Source: Nocardioides gilvus
GTDB taxonomy: Bacteria; Actinomycetota; Actinomycetes; Propionibacteriales; Nocardioidaceae
Length of the DNA stretch: 64,000 bases
Direction of reading: 5' to 3'
NCBI RefSeq assembly: GCF_003194605.1
Contig: NZ_QHKY01000002.1
Span: forward strand, 682,001-746,000
Under the pieces are notes generated by a model that worked only from the letters and a program-made list of their open reading frames with translations, was not told the DNA's origin and made no database searches. A program made the position numbers and the translations under genes. Shown here in pieces: positions 1 to 8,152 of this stretch (its first letter is position 1; every line of letters begins with the position of its first letter).

Positions 1-1260
1 GTACTCGCTTCGGAAGAGCCCACGAGCGCGCAGGATGGGCACGACCGTCTCGACGAACGTCTCCAGCCCCGAGGGCAGCGAGGCACCCATGACGTTGAAG
101 CCGTCGGCCGCGCCCTGGACGAACCAGGTCTCCATCTGGTCCGCGATCTGCTCGGGCGTCCCGATGGTGACGTTGTGGCCGCGCCCGCCTCCGAGGCGGC
201 TGAGCAGCTGGCGAACCGTCAGGTTCTCCCGCTGAGCCAGGTCGATGACCAGGCGGGCGCGGGAGTCGAAGCCTTCACGGACCTCCTGCTCGACGACCTC
301 ACGCGGGAGAGGTGCGTCGAGATCGATGGTTGCCTCGTCGATCTCGAGGTACGTCGCCAGTTGCCGTAGGCCGTACGCCGGGATCCGCAGATCCTCCAGC
401 TGCTGGGCCTTCGCGGTCGCTTCGGCCTCCGTGGCGCCGATGATCGGCACCAGGCCGGGGAGCACGAGCACGTGGTCGGGGTTGCGTCCCTCGGCCGCGA
501 CTCGCCGCTTGATGTCGGCGTAGAAGCCCTGCGCCTGCTCCAAGGTCTGGTGCGCAACGAAGATCGCCTCGGCATGCCTGGCGGCAAACGCCTTGCCCTG
601 CTCGGACGCTCCTGCCTGCACCAGGAGAGGGTGACCCTGGACGGGCCGCGGGACGTTGAGGGGGCCGGCCACCCGGAAGTGCGTACCGACGTGGTCGATC
701 GCCCGCAGCTGGGCGGGGTCACCCCAGCGGCCACCTTCTTGGTCGCCCAGGAAGTGCCCGTCCCCCCACGAGTCCCAGAGCTTCTTTGCCACGTCCAGGA
801 ACTCGTCGGCCCGCTGATAGCGGGTGGCCTGGAGCGGTCGCTCGGCGAGGGAGAAGTTGGCCGCCTCCTCCTGGGTGGCGGAGGTGACGATGTTCCATCC
901 GGCGCGTCCTCGGGAGACGTGATCCACCGACGCGAACCGTCGCGCCAGCGCATAGGGCTCGTTGTAGGTCGTCGACGCGGTCGCGATCAGGCCGATTCGC
1001 TCGGTCGCCCCCGCCACGGCGGTCAGGATGGTCAACGGCTCGAACTGTCCCGAGGCCCGGAATTCACCGGTGCCCGTCGCGACCGATCCGTCGGCCAGGA
1101 AGATGGAGTCGAACTTGGCGGCCTCGGCGATCTGCGCGAGCCGGACGAAGTGCTGGACGTCCAGCGCCGCACCGGGGTCGATGTCGGGCAACCGCCAGGA
1201 CGCCTCGTGGTGGCCCGCTTCCATGAGGAAGGCGTTGAGGTGGAGCTGCTTCTGTGTCAT
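1..1260 (-). CDS. LLM-class flavin-dependent monooxygenase (NtaA/SnaA/DszA family), 3' end cut by window edge
   Basis: Reads on the minus strand from ATG at 1260; 420 codons are visible with no stop, so the C-terminus lies outside the window. The product opens MTQKQLHLNAFLMEAGHHEASW and contains the family blocks GRAGWNIVTS and the C-terminal GFNVM. It is clearly paralogous to the next gene (1274-2635), whose product has 453 residues, so only about 30-35 residues are missing. The family uses FMNH2 from a separate reductase and O2 to oxidise sulfur- or nitrogen-containing organics such as sulfones and aminopolycarboxylates. A GAGGAG Shine-Dalgarno sits 9 nt before the start. It is the last visible gene of an operon with an ABC importer, which suggests desulfurisation of an imported compound. 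The substrate cannot be read from sequence. Confidence 0.88.
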   Translation of the reverse strand, partial: MTQKQLHLNAFLMEAGHHEASWRLPDIDPGAALDVQHFVRLAQIAEAAKFDSIFLADGSVATGTGEFRASGQFEPLTILTAVAGATERIGLIATASTTYNEPYALARRFASVDHVSRGRAGWNIVTSATQEEAANFSLAERPLQATRYQRADEFLDVAKKLWDSWGDGHFLGDQEGGRWGDPAQLRAIDHVGTHFRVAGPLNVPRPVQGHPLLVQAGASEQGKAFAARHAEAIFVAHQTLEQAQGFYADIKRRVAAEGRNPDHVLVLPGLVPIIGATEAEATAKAQQLEDLRIPAYGLRQLATYLEIDEATIDLDAPLPREVVEQEVREGFDSRARLVIDLAQRENLTVRQLLSRLGGGRGHNVTIGTPEQIADQMETWFVQGAADGFNVMGASLPSGLETFVETVVPILRARGLFRSEY

Positions 1261-1273
1261 GACCCGGGGCTCC

Positions 1274-2635
1274 TCAGGCGCTGGCGACGGTGGCCGCCGG
1301 GCCGCCCGCGTCGCTGTAGATGGAATCGGGACGGGGCAGGCCGTAGTGCTCGCGCAGGGTGCTCCCGGCGTACTCGGTCCGGAAGATGCCGCGGTCCTGG
1401 AGGATCGGCACGACCTGCTCGGTGAACGCGTCCAGCAGCTGCGGGTAGAGCGGCGGCATGACGTTGAAGCCGTCTGCGGCGCCACCGTGGAACCAGTCGC
1501 TGATGATGTCGGCGACCTGCAGGGGTGTGCCGGCCACCACGTTGTGCCCACGAGCGCCGGCGAGCCGGTGCAGCAGTTGGCGCAGGGTGGGCCGGTCTCG
1601 CTCGACGATGTTGGCGACGACCTGGAGGCGGCTGCGGTTGTTGTCGAGCACGTTGCCGCTGCCCGCGAAGAACTCGGTGGGGACCACCTCGTCGAGCTCG
1701 AGATGGCGCAGCGAGATGCCAGCCAGTCCTTCGAGCTGCCCCAGCCCGTACGCCGGCACGGTGAGGGAGTTGACGTACTGCTGGAGGTCCTTGGCCTCGG
1801 ACTCGGTGTCACCCAGGAACGGGCTGATGCCGGGCAGGATCTTCACGTGGTCGGGGTTGCGCCCGAACTGGCGGGCGCGGGTCTTGATGTCGTCGTGGAA
1901 CGCCTTCGCGTCACCCAGGGTCTGGTGGGCGGTGAAGATCGCCTCTGCGTTGCGAGCGGCGAAGACCCGGCCATCGTTGGACGAGCCGGCCTGCACGTAG
2001 ACCGGACGCCCCTGTGGTGAGCGCGGTGCAGCGAGCGCGCCCTCGACCTGGAAGTGCTTGCCGACGTGCTTGATCGCATGCACCTTGTCCGGGTCGAAGT
2101 AGTGACCCGACTCCCGGTCGGCGAGGACCGCGTCGTCCTCCCAGCTGTCCCACAGTTTGGTGACCACGTCCAGGAACTCCTGTGCCCGCACGTAGCGTTC
2201 CTCGGAGCCGGGGAGCTCCTTGAGGCTGAAGTTGCGTGCCACCGCCTCGGACTGGGTGGTCACGATGTTCCAGCCGGCCCGTCCACGCGACAGGGTGTCG
2301 AGACCGGAGAAGAGCCGAGCCAGGTTGTAGGGCTCGTAGAACGTCGTGGACGCTGTCGCGATGAGACCGATGCGCTCCGTCCGCGCCGCGATCGCCGCGA
2401 GCCGGGTGATCGGCTCGAGGTGGGCAGTCGGGCGGAACGGCGTCGCGGCCCACAGCCCCGGGATGTCGGCGAAGAAGATGCCGTCGAACTTGGCCGCCTC
2501 CGCCTTCTGGGCGAGCTCGATGTAGAAGTCGATGTCGTGGGCGCGCTCGACCGAGGAGTCCGGGTGGCGCCACGAAGCCTCGTGGTGACCGGTGTCGTGG
2601 AGGAAGGCGTTGAGGCTGAGCTGTCGGTCGGACAT
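1274..2635 (-). CDS. LLM-class flavin-dependent monooxygenase (NtaA/SnaA/DszA family)
   Basis: 453 aa, full length for the family. It starts MSDRQLSLNAFLHDTGHHEAS with an AGGAGA ribosome site just upstream, and carries GRAGWNIVTTQSEA and DGFNVMPP, typical of the NtaA/SnaA/DszA/DmoA branch of bacterial-luciferase-like TIM barrels. The expected reaction is FMNH2- and O2-dependent oxidation (C-S or C-N bond chemistry) of a small organic in the cytoplasm; no flavin reductase is visible in the window. It lies 62 nt after the ABC permease and 13 nt before its paralog, so co-transcription is likely. The two copies differ throughout, so this is an old duplication, perhaps with different substrates or successive steps. 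Exact substrate unknown. Confidence 0.88.
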   Translation of the reverse strand: MSDRQLSLNAFLHDTGHHEASWRHPDSSVERAHDIDFYIELAQKAEAAKFDGIFFADIPGLWAATPFRPTAHLEPITRLAAIAARTERIGLIATASTTFYEPYNLARLFSGLDTLSRGRAGWNIVTTQSEAVARNFSLKELPGSEERYVRAQEFLDVVTKLWDSWEDDAVLADRESGHYFDPDKVHAIKHVGKHFQVEGALAAPRSPQGRPVYVQAGSSNDGRVFAARNAEAIFTAHQTLGDAKAFHDDIKTRARQFGRNPDHVKILPGISPFLGDTESEAKDLQQYVNSLTVPAYGLGQLEGLAGISLRHLELDEVVPTEFFAGSGNVLDNNRSRLQVVANIVERDRPTLRQLLHRLAGARGHNVVAGTPLQVADIISDWFHGGAADGFNVMPPLYPQLLDAFTEQVVPILQDRGIFRTEYAGSTLREHYGLPRPDSIYSDAGGPAATVASA

Positions 2636-2697
2636 GGATGTCTCCTGGCTGGATCAGAGGGAGGTGTGGCGGGCGAGGGCGCTCGGGCGCGTCGGGA

Positions 2698-3540
2698 TCA
2701 CTCCGGACGCCAGCGCGAGAACCGGCGTTCGAGGGCGACCAGTCCGTAGTTGACGGCGACGCCGAGCGCAGAGGTGGTGATGATCGCGGCGTACATCTTC
2801 GGGATCAGGAAGTTGTACTGGGCGTAGTTGATGAGGAAGCCCAGACCAGCGGTCGCACCGATCATCTCGGCAGCGATGAGTACGAGGATCGCGGCGGCAC
2901 CGGAGATCCTCACCCCCGTGAAGATGGTCGGGATCGCCGCGGGGAAGACCACCTTGCGGAAGGTCGACACCGGGGAGAGCCCGAGCACCTGGGCTGATCG
3001 CAACAGCTGGGGATCGACGTTCGCCACTCCGGTGACCGTCGAGAGCAGGATCGGGAAGAAGCAGGCGTAGAGAACGATCGCGATCTTCGAGGTCTCCCCG
3101 ATGCCGAGCACCAGCATGAAGACCGGCAGGAGCGCCAGGGCTGCGGTGTTGCGGAAGATCTCCAGCACCGGTGTGAAGAACTCGCGGACCGGGCGGTACC
3201 ACGCGATCGCCGCACCCAGCGGGATCGCAATGGCGATCGCCAGCCCGAAGCCGACGACCGAGCGCACCAGACTGGCCCGGACGTGCTTCCACAGCTCACC
3301 GTCGACCAGCATCGACCACCACTCCTGCAGGACGATGTGCAGCGGTGGGATGAAGTAGGAGTCGACGAGCCCGAGCCGGGGGGCCAGCTCCCACGTCAGG
3401 GCCAGCGCCAGGAGCCCGGCAAAACCGCGGGAGAGCGTCACCGTTCGCCGTCTCTTCAGCGAGACCCCCTTGGCCTTGGCGGACTCCTCCTGGCGGGGGT
3501 TGGGGCGCGCCTCGGTCTTCTCGGCGATCAGGCTAGACAT
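2698..3540 (-). CDS. ABC transporter permease, SsuC/TauC type
   Basis: 280 aa integral membrane protein with a cytoplasmic N-terminal tail of about 35 residues rich in K/E/R, followed by about six hydrophobic segments. The cytoplasmic EAA-type loop reads LRSAQVLGLSPVSTFRKVVF at roughly residues 180-200, the contact site for the ATPase. This is the permease type of nitrate/sulfonate/taurine/thiamine-precursor importers. Its ATG lies inside the end of the ATPase gene (8-nt overlap, ATGTCTAG), so translation is probably coupled. With the binding protein and ATPase upstream and two sulfur-type monooxygenases downstream, sulfonate or another organosulfur compound is the most plausible cargo; a nitrogenous substrate remains possible. 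Confidence 0.88.
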   Translation of the reverse strand: MSSLIAEKTEARPNPRQEESAKAKGVSLKRRRTVTLSRGFAGLLALALTWELAPRLGLVDSYFIPPLHIVLQEWWSMLVDGELWKHVRASLVRSVVGFGLAIAIAIPLGAAIAWYRPVREFFTPVLEIFRNTAALALLPVFMLVLGIGETSKIAIVLYACFFPILLSTVTGVANVDPQLLRSAQVLGLSPVSTFRKVVFPAAIPTIFTGVRISGAAAILVLIAAEMIGATAGLGFLINYAQYNFLIPKMYAAIITTSALGVAVNYGLVALERRFSRWRPE

Positions 3541-4366
3541 GGGCGAGCTCCTGAGGGGTCGTGGTGTCGTCCGGCGCGTGGTGCAGTTGGCGCAGCAGCG
3601 ACCAGATGTGGTGCCGGTAGGCGGCGAACTCGCGTGAGGCGCGTACGTCGGTCTCGCCGCTGGGGTCGCGGTTGATGTTGATGTCGATGACTTCCTTGAT
3701 CCGCCCCGGCCGGGCGCTCATCACGGCCACCCGCTGTCCGAGGAACACGGCCTCGTCGATGTCATGGGTGATGAAGATGACCGTCGTGTCCGTACGCCGC
3801 CAGATGCGGATCAGCTCCTCCTGGAGCCGCTCCCGGGTCTGGGCGTCGAGTGCGCCGAACGGCTCGTCCATGAGCAGCACCTCGGGCTCGTAGGAGAGGC
3901 TGCGGGCGATGGCGACTCGCTGCTTCATGCCACCCGAGAGCTCGTGGGGGTAGCGGTTTGCGAACTCGGTCAGCCCCACCAGCTCGAGGTAGTCGCGAGC
4001 CCGCTCGGCGCGCTGCTTTCGCGTCATGCCGCCCTTGGCCTCGAGGGCGAACTCGATGTTGGCTGCGGCTGTGCGCCAGGGCAGCAGCGTGTACTGCTGG
4101 AAGACCACGCTGCGGTCCAGACCGGGTCCGGTGATCGGCTTGCCGTCGGCGGTGAGCCGGCCGACGCTCGGCTTGGCGAGCCCGGCAACGAGGTCCAGGA
4201 CGGTGGACTTGCCGCACCCGGAGGGGCCGACGACGGTGAGGAACTCGCCGGCAGCGACATCCAGGTTGAGGTCGTCGAGGGCGACGAACTCGCGCAGGCG
4301 CTTGTCGTCGTCGCCGCGGACCCAGAAGGTCTGCCCGACGTGGCTCAGTTCGATGCGTGAACTCAT
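3533..4366 (-). CDS. ABC transporter ATP-binding protein, SsuB/TauB type
   Basis: 277 aa from the ATG at 4366 (MSSRIELSHVGQTFWV); a longer open frame to 4513 is rejected because GGAGAG lies correctly before 4366 and the upstream part is not ABC-like. It contains Walker A GPSGCGKST, the signature LSGGMKQR, Walker B VLLMDEP and the H-loop ITHDIDEA, so it is a complete nucleotide-binding subunit. FQQYTLLPW in the Q-loop region is typical of the nitrate/sulfonate/taurine subfamily. It powers import through the permease encoded next. It is separated from the binding-protein gene by 103 nt and overlaps the permease gene by 8 nt. Confidence 0.92.
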   Translation of the reverse strand: MSSRIELSHVGQTFWVRGDDDKRLREFVALDDLNLDVAAGEFLTVVGPSGCGKSTVLDLVAGLAKPSVGRLTADGKPITGPGLDRSVVFQQYTLLPWRTAAANIEFALEAKGGMTRKQRAERARDYLELVGLTEFANRYPHELSGGMKQRVAIARSLSYEPEVLLMDEPFGALDAQTRERLQEELIRIWRRTDTTVIFITHDIDEAVFLGQRVAVMSARPGRIKEVIDININRDPSGETDVRASREFAAYRHHIWSLLRQLHHAPDDTTTPQELAHV

Positions 4367-4469
4367 GCTGCTCTCCGATGTGTCAGTGGTGCATGGCTGG
4401 AGGCCCCGGGGTCGGCCGGCCGAGCTGCTTGCGGAGCAGCCGTCACCCGGGTCGTTCGAGAGGTCGAGG

Positions 4470-5504
4470 TCAGGCGTTCGGGTTGAACTCGTTGGTGTAG
4501 ACGTCGCTGACATCGAGTTCGGAGCCGTCTATGTCGCCTCGGTCGTCGAGCCAGTCGACCCAGCGCTGGATGTCCTCGTCGGCGATGACGGGCTCGGCGT
4601 CGATGCCCAGGGTGCCCGGAAAGTTCGCCTCGATCGCGGGGATGTAGTCGGCGAAACCCTCCTCCTCGAGGTAGGGGAAGTAGATGTCGAAGAGCTCCTG
4701 GGTCGTGTGCGTCTCGATGAACTCGATGGCCGTCACGACCCCCTCGACCAACTGCTTGGTGGTGTTGGGGTTGCGCTCGATGAACTCGTTGCGCAGGGTC
4801 AGTCCACCCCCCGCGTAGGGCTCCCCGACGACGTCGACGTCATTGGTCAACTCCACAACGTCGTACTTCGCGGCCGTCGTCTTGAAGCCGATGAACGACA
4901 CGACCGCGGCGTCGACCTGTCCCTTGCCGAGCGCCTCGGGGGTGTTGAGCGGCGGCAGCGGCACCAGAGTGATCCGGTCCTTCTCCTCGTCGCTCAGGCC
5001 CTCCTGGTCGAACCACGTGTCGAGTACGGCCTCGCTGTTGGCGCCGAGGGTGTTGACCGCGACCTTCTTGCCGACCAGGTCCTCGGCCGACTCGATACCC
5101 GAGTCCTTGAGCGCGACGACCTTTGAGTTGCTCTTCTCGTTGGAGCCGTAGAACGGCACGACCGCCTTGATCGGTGCGCCGGTGCCGACGAGTTGGGCGA
5201 TGGCGCCGTAGAACGCTGAGCCGCCGATGTCGGTCTGCTTGGAGGCCAGCGCCTGGAGCGCCTGTGGGCCGCCCGTGACGTCACCGACCCGCTCCAGGGT
5301 GAGGCCTTCGAATTCGCCGAGTGCGTCGGCGAGCAGGAACGCGTCCACCGCGCCGGCGTAGCTCTGGTAGCGGATGGTGGTCTGCTCGTCGCCTCCGGCG
5401 CCGCCCCCGGCTGCCGATCCGCAGGCGCTCATCCCGGCCACGGCGACGAGGACGGTGGTGACAAGGGCGATCGGCCGGCGGAAGCCGGTGCTGGCAATCT
5501 TCAT
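4470..5504 (-). CDS. ABC transporter substrate-binding lipoprotein, SsuA/NrtA type
   Basis: 344 aa from the ATG at 5504, preceded by AGGAGAGACGAGTTC; the open frame reaches 5618 but that extension crosses the AT-rich promoter. The N-terminus has positive residues, a hydrophobic core and a lipobox-like AGMSAC, so it is probably a lipoprotein anchored outside the membrane. The mature part (IRYQSYAGAVDAFLLADALG onward) is a periplasmic-binding-protein type II fold of the SsuA/ThiY/NrtA kind, with the KKVAVNTLGANSE segment near residue 145. It is the first gene of the operon, ahead of the ATPase and permease. Predicted cargo is a sulfonate or related organosulfur compound, inferred from the downstream monooxygenases. 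Confidence 0.87.
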   Translation of the reverse strand: MKIASTGFRRPIALVTTVLVAVAGMSACGSAAGGGAGGDEQTTIRYQSYAGAVDAFLLADALGEFEGLTLERVGDVTGGPQALQALASKQTDIGGSAFYGAIAQLVGTGAPIKAVVPFYGSNEKSNSKVVALKDSGIESAEDLVGKKVAVNTLGANSEAVLDTWFDQEGLSDEEKDRITLVPLPPLNTPEALGKGQVDAAVVSFIGFKTTAAKYDVVELTNDVDVVGEPYAGGGLTLRNEFIERNPNTTKQLVEGVVTAIEFIETHTTQELFDIYFPYLEEEGFADYIPAIEANFPGTLGIDAEPVIADEDIQRWVDWLDDRGDIDGSELDVSDVYTNEFNPNA

Positions 5505-5581
5505 GAACTCGTCTCTCCTGTGGTGCGGTGGTGCTGACGGGCCGGGCAAGGGACGGCAGGAGCCGTTCTCGATTAATACAA

Positions 5582-5599
5582 TAAAGTTACTAGACTTTA
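5582..5599 (-). promoter_or_regulatory. AT-rich inverted repeat in the promoter region of the ABC/monooxygenase operon
   Basis: TAAAGT (5582-5587) and ACTTTA (5594-5599) form a perfect 6-bp inverted repeat around TACTAG, inside an AT-rich island (about 5570-5600) that contrasts with the GC-rich surroundings. It lies about 80 nt upstream of the binding-protein start. The position and symmetry suggest an operator overlapping the promoter of the sulfur-type operon. The repressor or activator is not identified, and I could not assign -10/-35 boxes firmly. Confidence 0.45.
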
Positions 5600-5623
5600 A
5601 CGGTGGGGTTCTGCTCACGATGA

Positions 5624-6898
5624 TCAGATTCCCCGGTCGAACGCGTCCTCACTGGCAGGATCTCGCGCGACCATGCGCCGCCCGACCACGAACGACGCGC
5701 TCGCGCACACCGCCATCACCGTCATCACGACCCCCATCGGGACCGCGGAGGCGACGCCACCGACCAGGCCGGCGACGGGGGTGACGACTGCGCTGATCCC
5801 GAACATGAACAACCCGAGCATCGCCGAGCCGACGCCAGGCATCTCGCGGGCCTGCTGCATGGCCAGGCCCATGCAGTTGCCGATCACGAGATTGCAGAAG
5901 AACGTGGTGGCGAACATCGGCACGACGAGCAGCACAGGCCAGGGCGAGAGCGCCGCGGCAACCACGAACAGGCAGCAGGTCGCGGCGCCGGGGAGTGCTA
6001 GACCGACGGTCCGCGCGGGGTGCACGTGCCGGCGTGCCAGTCGCGCGGAGAGCAGGCCGCCGGCGACCATGCCGAGAGCGTTGACGGTGAAGGTGATGCC
6101 GAAGGTCATCGGCCCGAAACCGAGGACGTCCTGGTAGACGAACGAGGAGCTCGCGATGTAGGCCATCATCGTGGCGACACCGAAGCCGAGCGTGAGGGCG
6201 TAGGCGACGTACGCCGGCCGGGTGAGCACACGCCCCAGGTCGCCGAAGTGGACGCGTCTGGTTCTCCGCTGCTGCGGCAGCGTCTCGGGAATCAGCGCGA
6301 TCGTCACGAGCAGTTGCACAGCCACCACCGCGGTGAGCACGGCGAGCACCCCCCGCCACGGCACGAATGTCGCCAGGGCACCGCCGATGGCCGGCGCGAC
6401 GACGGGCGTCAGACCGTGGATCGTCATCATCAACGCGAGCGCACGCACACCGGCGTACCCCTGCGCCAGGTCGGCGACCATCGCGCGGGCGATGACCATT
6501 CCGGAAGCGGCCGAGAGCGCCTGGACGAACCTCGCGGCGATCAGCACCTCGATCGTGGGCGCCAGCACCACGAGAAACGACGATGCGACCGTGATCGCGT
6601 TGCTGACCAACAGTGTCGGGCGGCGCCCGAACCGGTCCGAGAGCGGACCCCACATCGGTTGACCGATCGAGATCCCGATCAGGTATGACGTCAGCGTCAG
6701 CTGAACCATGCCCGGCGTGGTCGCCAGGTCGCGCTGGATCGCGGGAAAACTCGCTAGATAGAGGTCGATCGCGAGTGGGGAAGCCCCGGCGATGAACGCC
6801 AGCAACAGGAGCAGTCGGAGCTCGATCGGAGACGCATCAGCGTCAGGACTGGGTCGGGTTGCCGCAGGCGGAGTCCGGGTGGAGGTCGTTGTCGTCAC
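5624..6898 (-). CDS. MFS transporter, Bcr/CflA drug-resistance family
   Basis: 424 aa with about 12 hydrophobic segments. The first-helix motif ASPLAIDLYLASFPAI and the loop GPLSDRFGRRPTLL match the Bcr/CflA (DHA1) branch, which exports drugs such as bicyclomycin, or small sulfur and cysteine-pathway metabolites, in exchange for protons. The start is the GTG at 6898 (MTTTTSTRTPP after translation); no strong ribosome site precedes it, so the start is less certain than the gene. It ends about 120 nt before the binding-protein gene of the ABC operon and lies on the same strand. It could be co-regulated, but the AT-rich promoter between them suggests separate units. Substrate unknown. Confidence 0.85.
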   Translation of the reverse strand: MTTTTSTRTPPAATRPSPDADASPIELRLLLLLAFIAGASPLAIDLYLASFPAIQRDLATTPGMVQLTLTSYLIGISIGQPMWGPLSDRFGRRPTLLVSNAITVASSFLVVLAPTIEVLIAARFVQALSAASGMVIARAMVADLAQGYAGVRALALMMTIHGLTPVVAPAIGGALATFVPWRGVLAVLTAVVAVQLLVTIALIPETLPQQRRTRRVHFGDLGRVLTRPAYVAYALTLGFGVATMMAYIASSSFVYQDVLGFGPMTFGITFTVNALGMVAGGLLSARLARRHVHPARTVGLALPGAATCCLFVVAAALSPWPVLLVVPMFATTFFCNLVIGNCMGLAMQQAREMPGVGSAMLGLFMFGISAVVTPVAGLVGGVASAVPMGVVMTVMAVCASASFVVGRRMVARDPASEDAFDRGI

Positions 6899-7021
6899 GA
6901 ATCATGACAAGCACCGCACCCCTGCCGGTGTTTCACTTCGGCGCAGCGTGAGTCAAACCGACCTGTCGTGAGCGCCGCGTACGAGGAGCCCTCGCTGAGG
7001 TGGCGAACACGCGATGAAGGC

Positions 7022-7966
7022 TCAGTAGTACCAGGGGTACGGGCTCCAGTCGGGCTCACGCTTCTCCAGGAACTGGTCGCGACCCTCCTGTGCCTCGTCC
7101 GTCATGTACGCCAGACGCGTGGTCTCACCGGCGAAGAGTTGCTGACCCACGAGGCCGTCGTCGAGGAGGTTGAAGGAGTACTTCAGCATCCGTTGCGCGG
7201 TCGGGGACTTGCCGTTGATCTTGCGGCCCCAGTCCAGCGCCACCTTCTCGAGCTGGGCGTGCTCCACGACCCGGTTGACGGCGCCCATCGCAAACATCTC
7301 GTCGGCTGAGTACTCCTCGCCGAGGAAGAAGATCTCGCGGGCGAACTTCTGACCGACCTGGCGGGCGAGGTAGGCCGAGCCGTAGCCACCGTCGAAGGAA
7401 CCGACGTCGGCGTCGGTCTGCTTGAACTTGGCGTGCTCGCGGCTGGCCAGGGTCAGGTCGGCGACCGCGTGCAGCGAATGGCCACCGCCGGCGGCCCACC
7501 CGGGCACGACGCAGATGACGACCTTGGGCATGAAGCGGATCAGGCGCTGGCACTCGAGGATGTGCAGCCGGGCCAGCCTGGCCTTGTCGATGACGCTGGG
7601 CTCCTCGGCGCCGGTGTCGTCGGCGCCGATCGACTTGTCCTCGTACTGGTAGCCGGCCTTGCCGCGGATCCGCTGGTCGCCGCCGGAGCAGAAGGACCAC
7701 TTGCCGCTCTTTGCGCTCGGGCCGTTGCCGGTGAGGATCACGCAGCCGACGTCGGCGGCCTGGCGCGCGTGCTCGAGCGTACGCAGCAACTCGTCGACCG
7801 TGTGGGGGCGGAAGGCGTTGAGCACGTCGGGGCGGTCGAAGGCGATCCGCACCGTGCCGTGGGCCTTCGCGCGGTGGTAGGTGAGGTCGGTCAGGTTGTC
7901 GAAACCGGGGACCTCGTCCCAGTCGCTCGGGTCGAAGATCTCGCTGACGCCATCGATCGCACTCAT
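7022..7966 (-). CDS. menB: 1,4-dihydroxy-2-naphthoyl-CoA synthase (MenB)
   Basis: 314 aa crotonase-fold enzyme of menaquinone biosynthesis. It performs the Dieckmann-type ring closure of o-succinylbenzoyl-CoA to dihydroxynaphthoyl-CoA. Diagnostic features are FCSGGDQ (oxyanion hole region), PGWAAGGGHSLHA, the DVGSFDGGYGSAYLARQVG block and the terminal PDWSPYPWYY, where C-terminal aromatics complete the active site. The start is the ATG at 7966 (MSAIDGVSEIFDPSDWDEVP). The open frame continues upstream to 8509, but that part crosses two intergenic palindromic repeats and antisense of the neighbour, so it is excluded. Divergent from the Ddn-like gene at 8153. No other men gene is in the window. 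Confidence 0.95.
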   Translation of the reverse strand: MSAIDGVSEIFDPSDWDEVPGFDNLTDLTYHRAKAHGTVRIAFDRPDVLNAFRPHTVDELLRTLEHARQAADVGCVILTGNGPSAKSGKWSFCSGGDQRIRGKAGYQYEDKSIGADDTGAEEPSVIDKARLARLHILECQRLIRFMPKVVICVVPGWAAGGGHSLHAVADLTLASREHAKFKQTDADVGSFDGGYGSAYLARQVGQKFAREIFFLGEEYSADEMFAMGAVNRVVEHAQLEKVALDWGRKINGKSPTAQRMLKYSFNLLDDGLVGQQLFAGETTRLAYMTDEAQEGRDQFLEKREPDWSPYPWYY

Positions 7967-7994
7967 GGACCGCAGGCTATCGGTCCACCCCCTC

Positions 7995-8044
7995 GGGACG
8001 TCATCAGGACTGGTCGCCGGGACGACCGTTGATGATGACGTCCC
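7995..8044. repeat. Palindromic REP-like element, intergenic copy A
   Basis: 50-bp element with perfect 12-bp terminal inverted repeats (GGGACGTCATCA at the left, TGATGACGTCCC at the right) and an inner GGTCG/CGACC pair, so it can fold into a hairpin. A second copy follows at 8059. The same element, about 48 bp, occurs in frame inside the two megasynthase genes. Read on the minus strand, this copy would encode RHHQRSSRRPVLMTS, matching the linker peptides there. Confidence 0.8.
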
Positions 8045-8058
8045 GCGGCGCGCCACTC

Positions 8059-8107
8059 GGGACGTCATCAGGACTGGTCGCCGGAGCGACCGTTGGTGAT
8101 GACGTCC
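8059..8107. repeat. Palindromic REP-like element, intergenic copy B
   Basis: Second tandem copy in the menB/Ddn divergent spacer, 15 nt after copy A and nearly identical to it (GGGACGTCATCAGGACTGG at the left end, TGATGACGTCC at the right). The pair fills most of the 186-bp intergenic space and ends 45 nt before the Ddn-like start codon, so it may affect transcript structure or stability there. Confidence 0.8.
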
Positions 8108-8152
8108 GGCGAGGGGCAGGAATGCGGAGTCGGACCACGACGTTGTGCCCCC

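Noticed and set aside
4367-4513. Longer form of the ABC ATPase from 4513
   Set aside because: The extra 49 residues are Ser/Thr/Pro-rich, unlike the family; GGAGAG marks the ATG at 4366.
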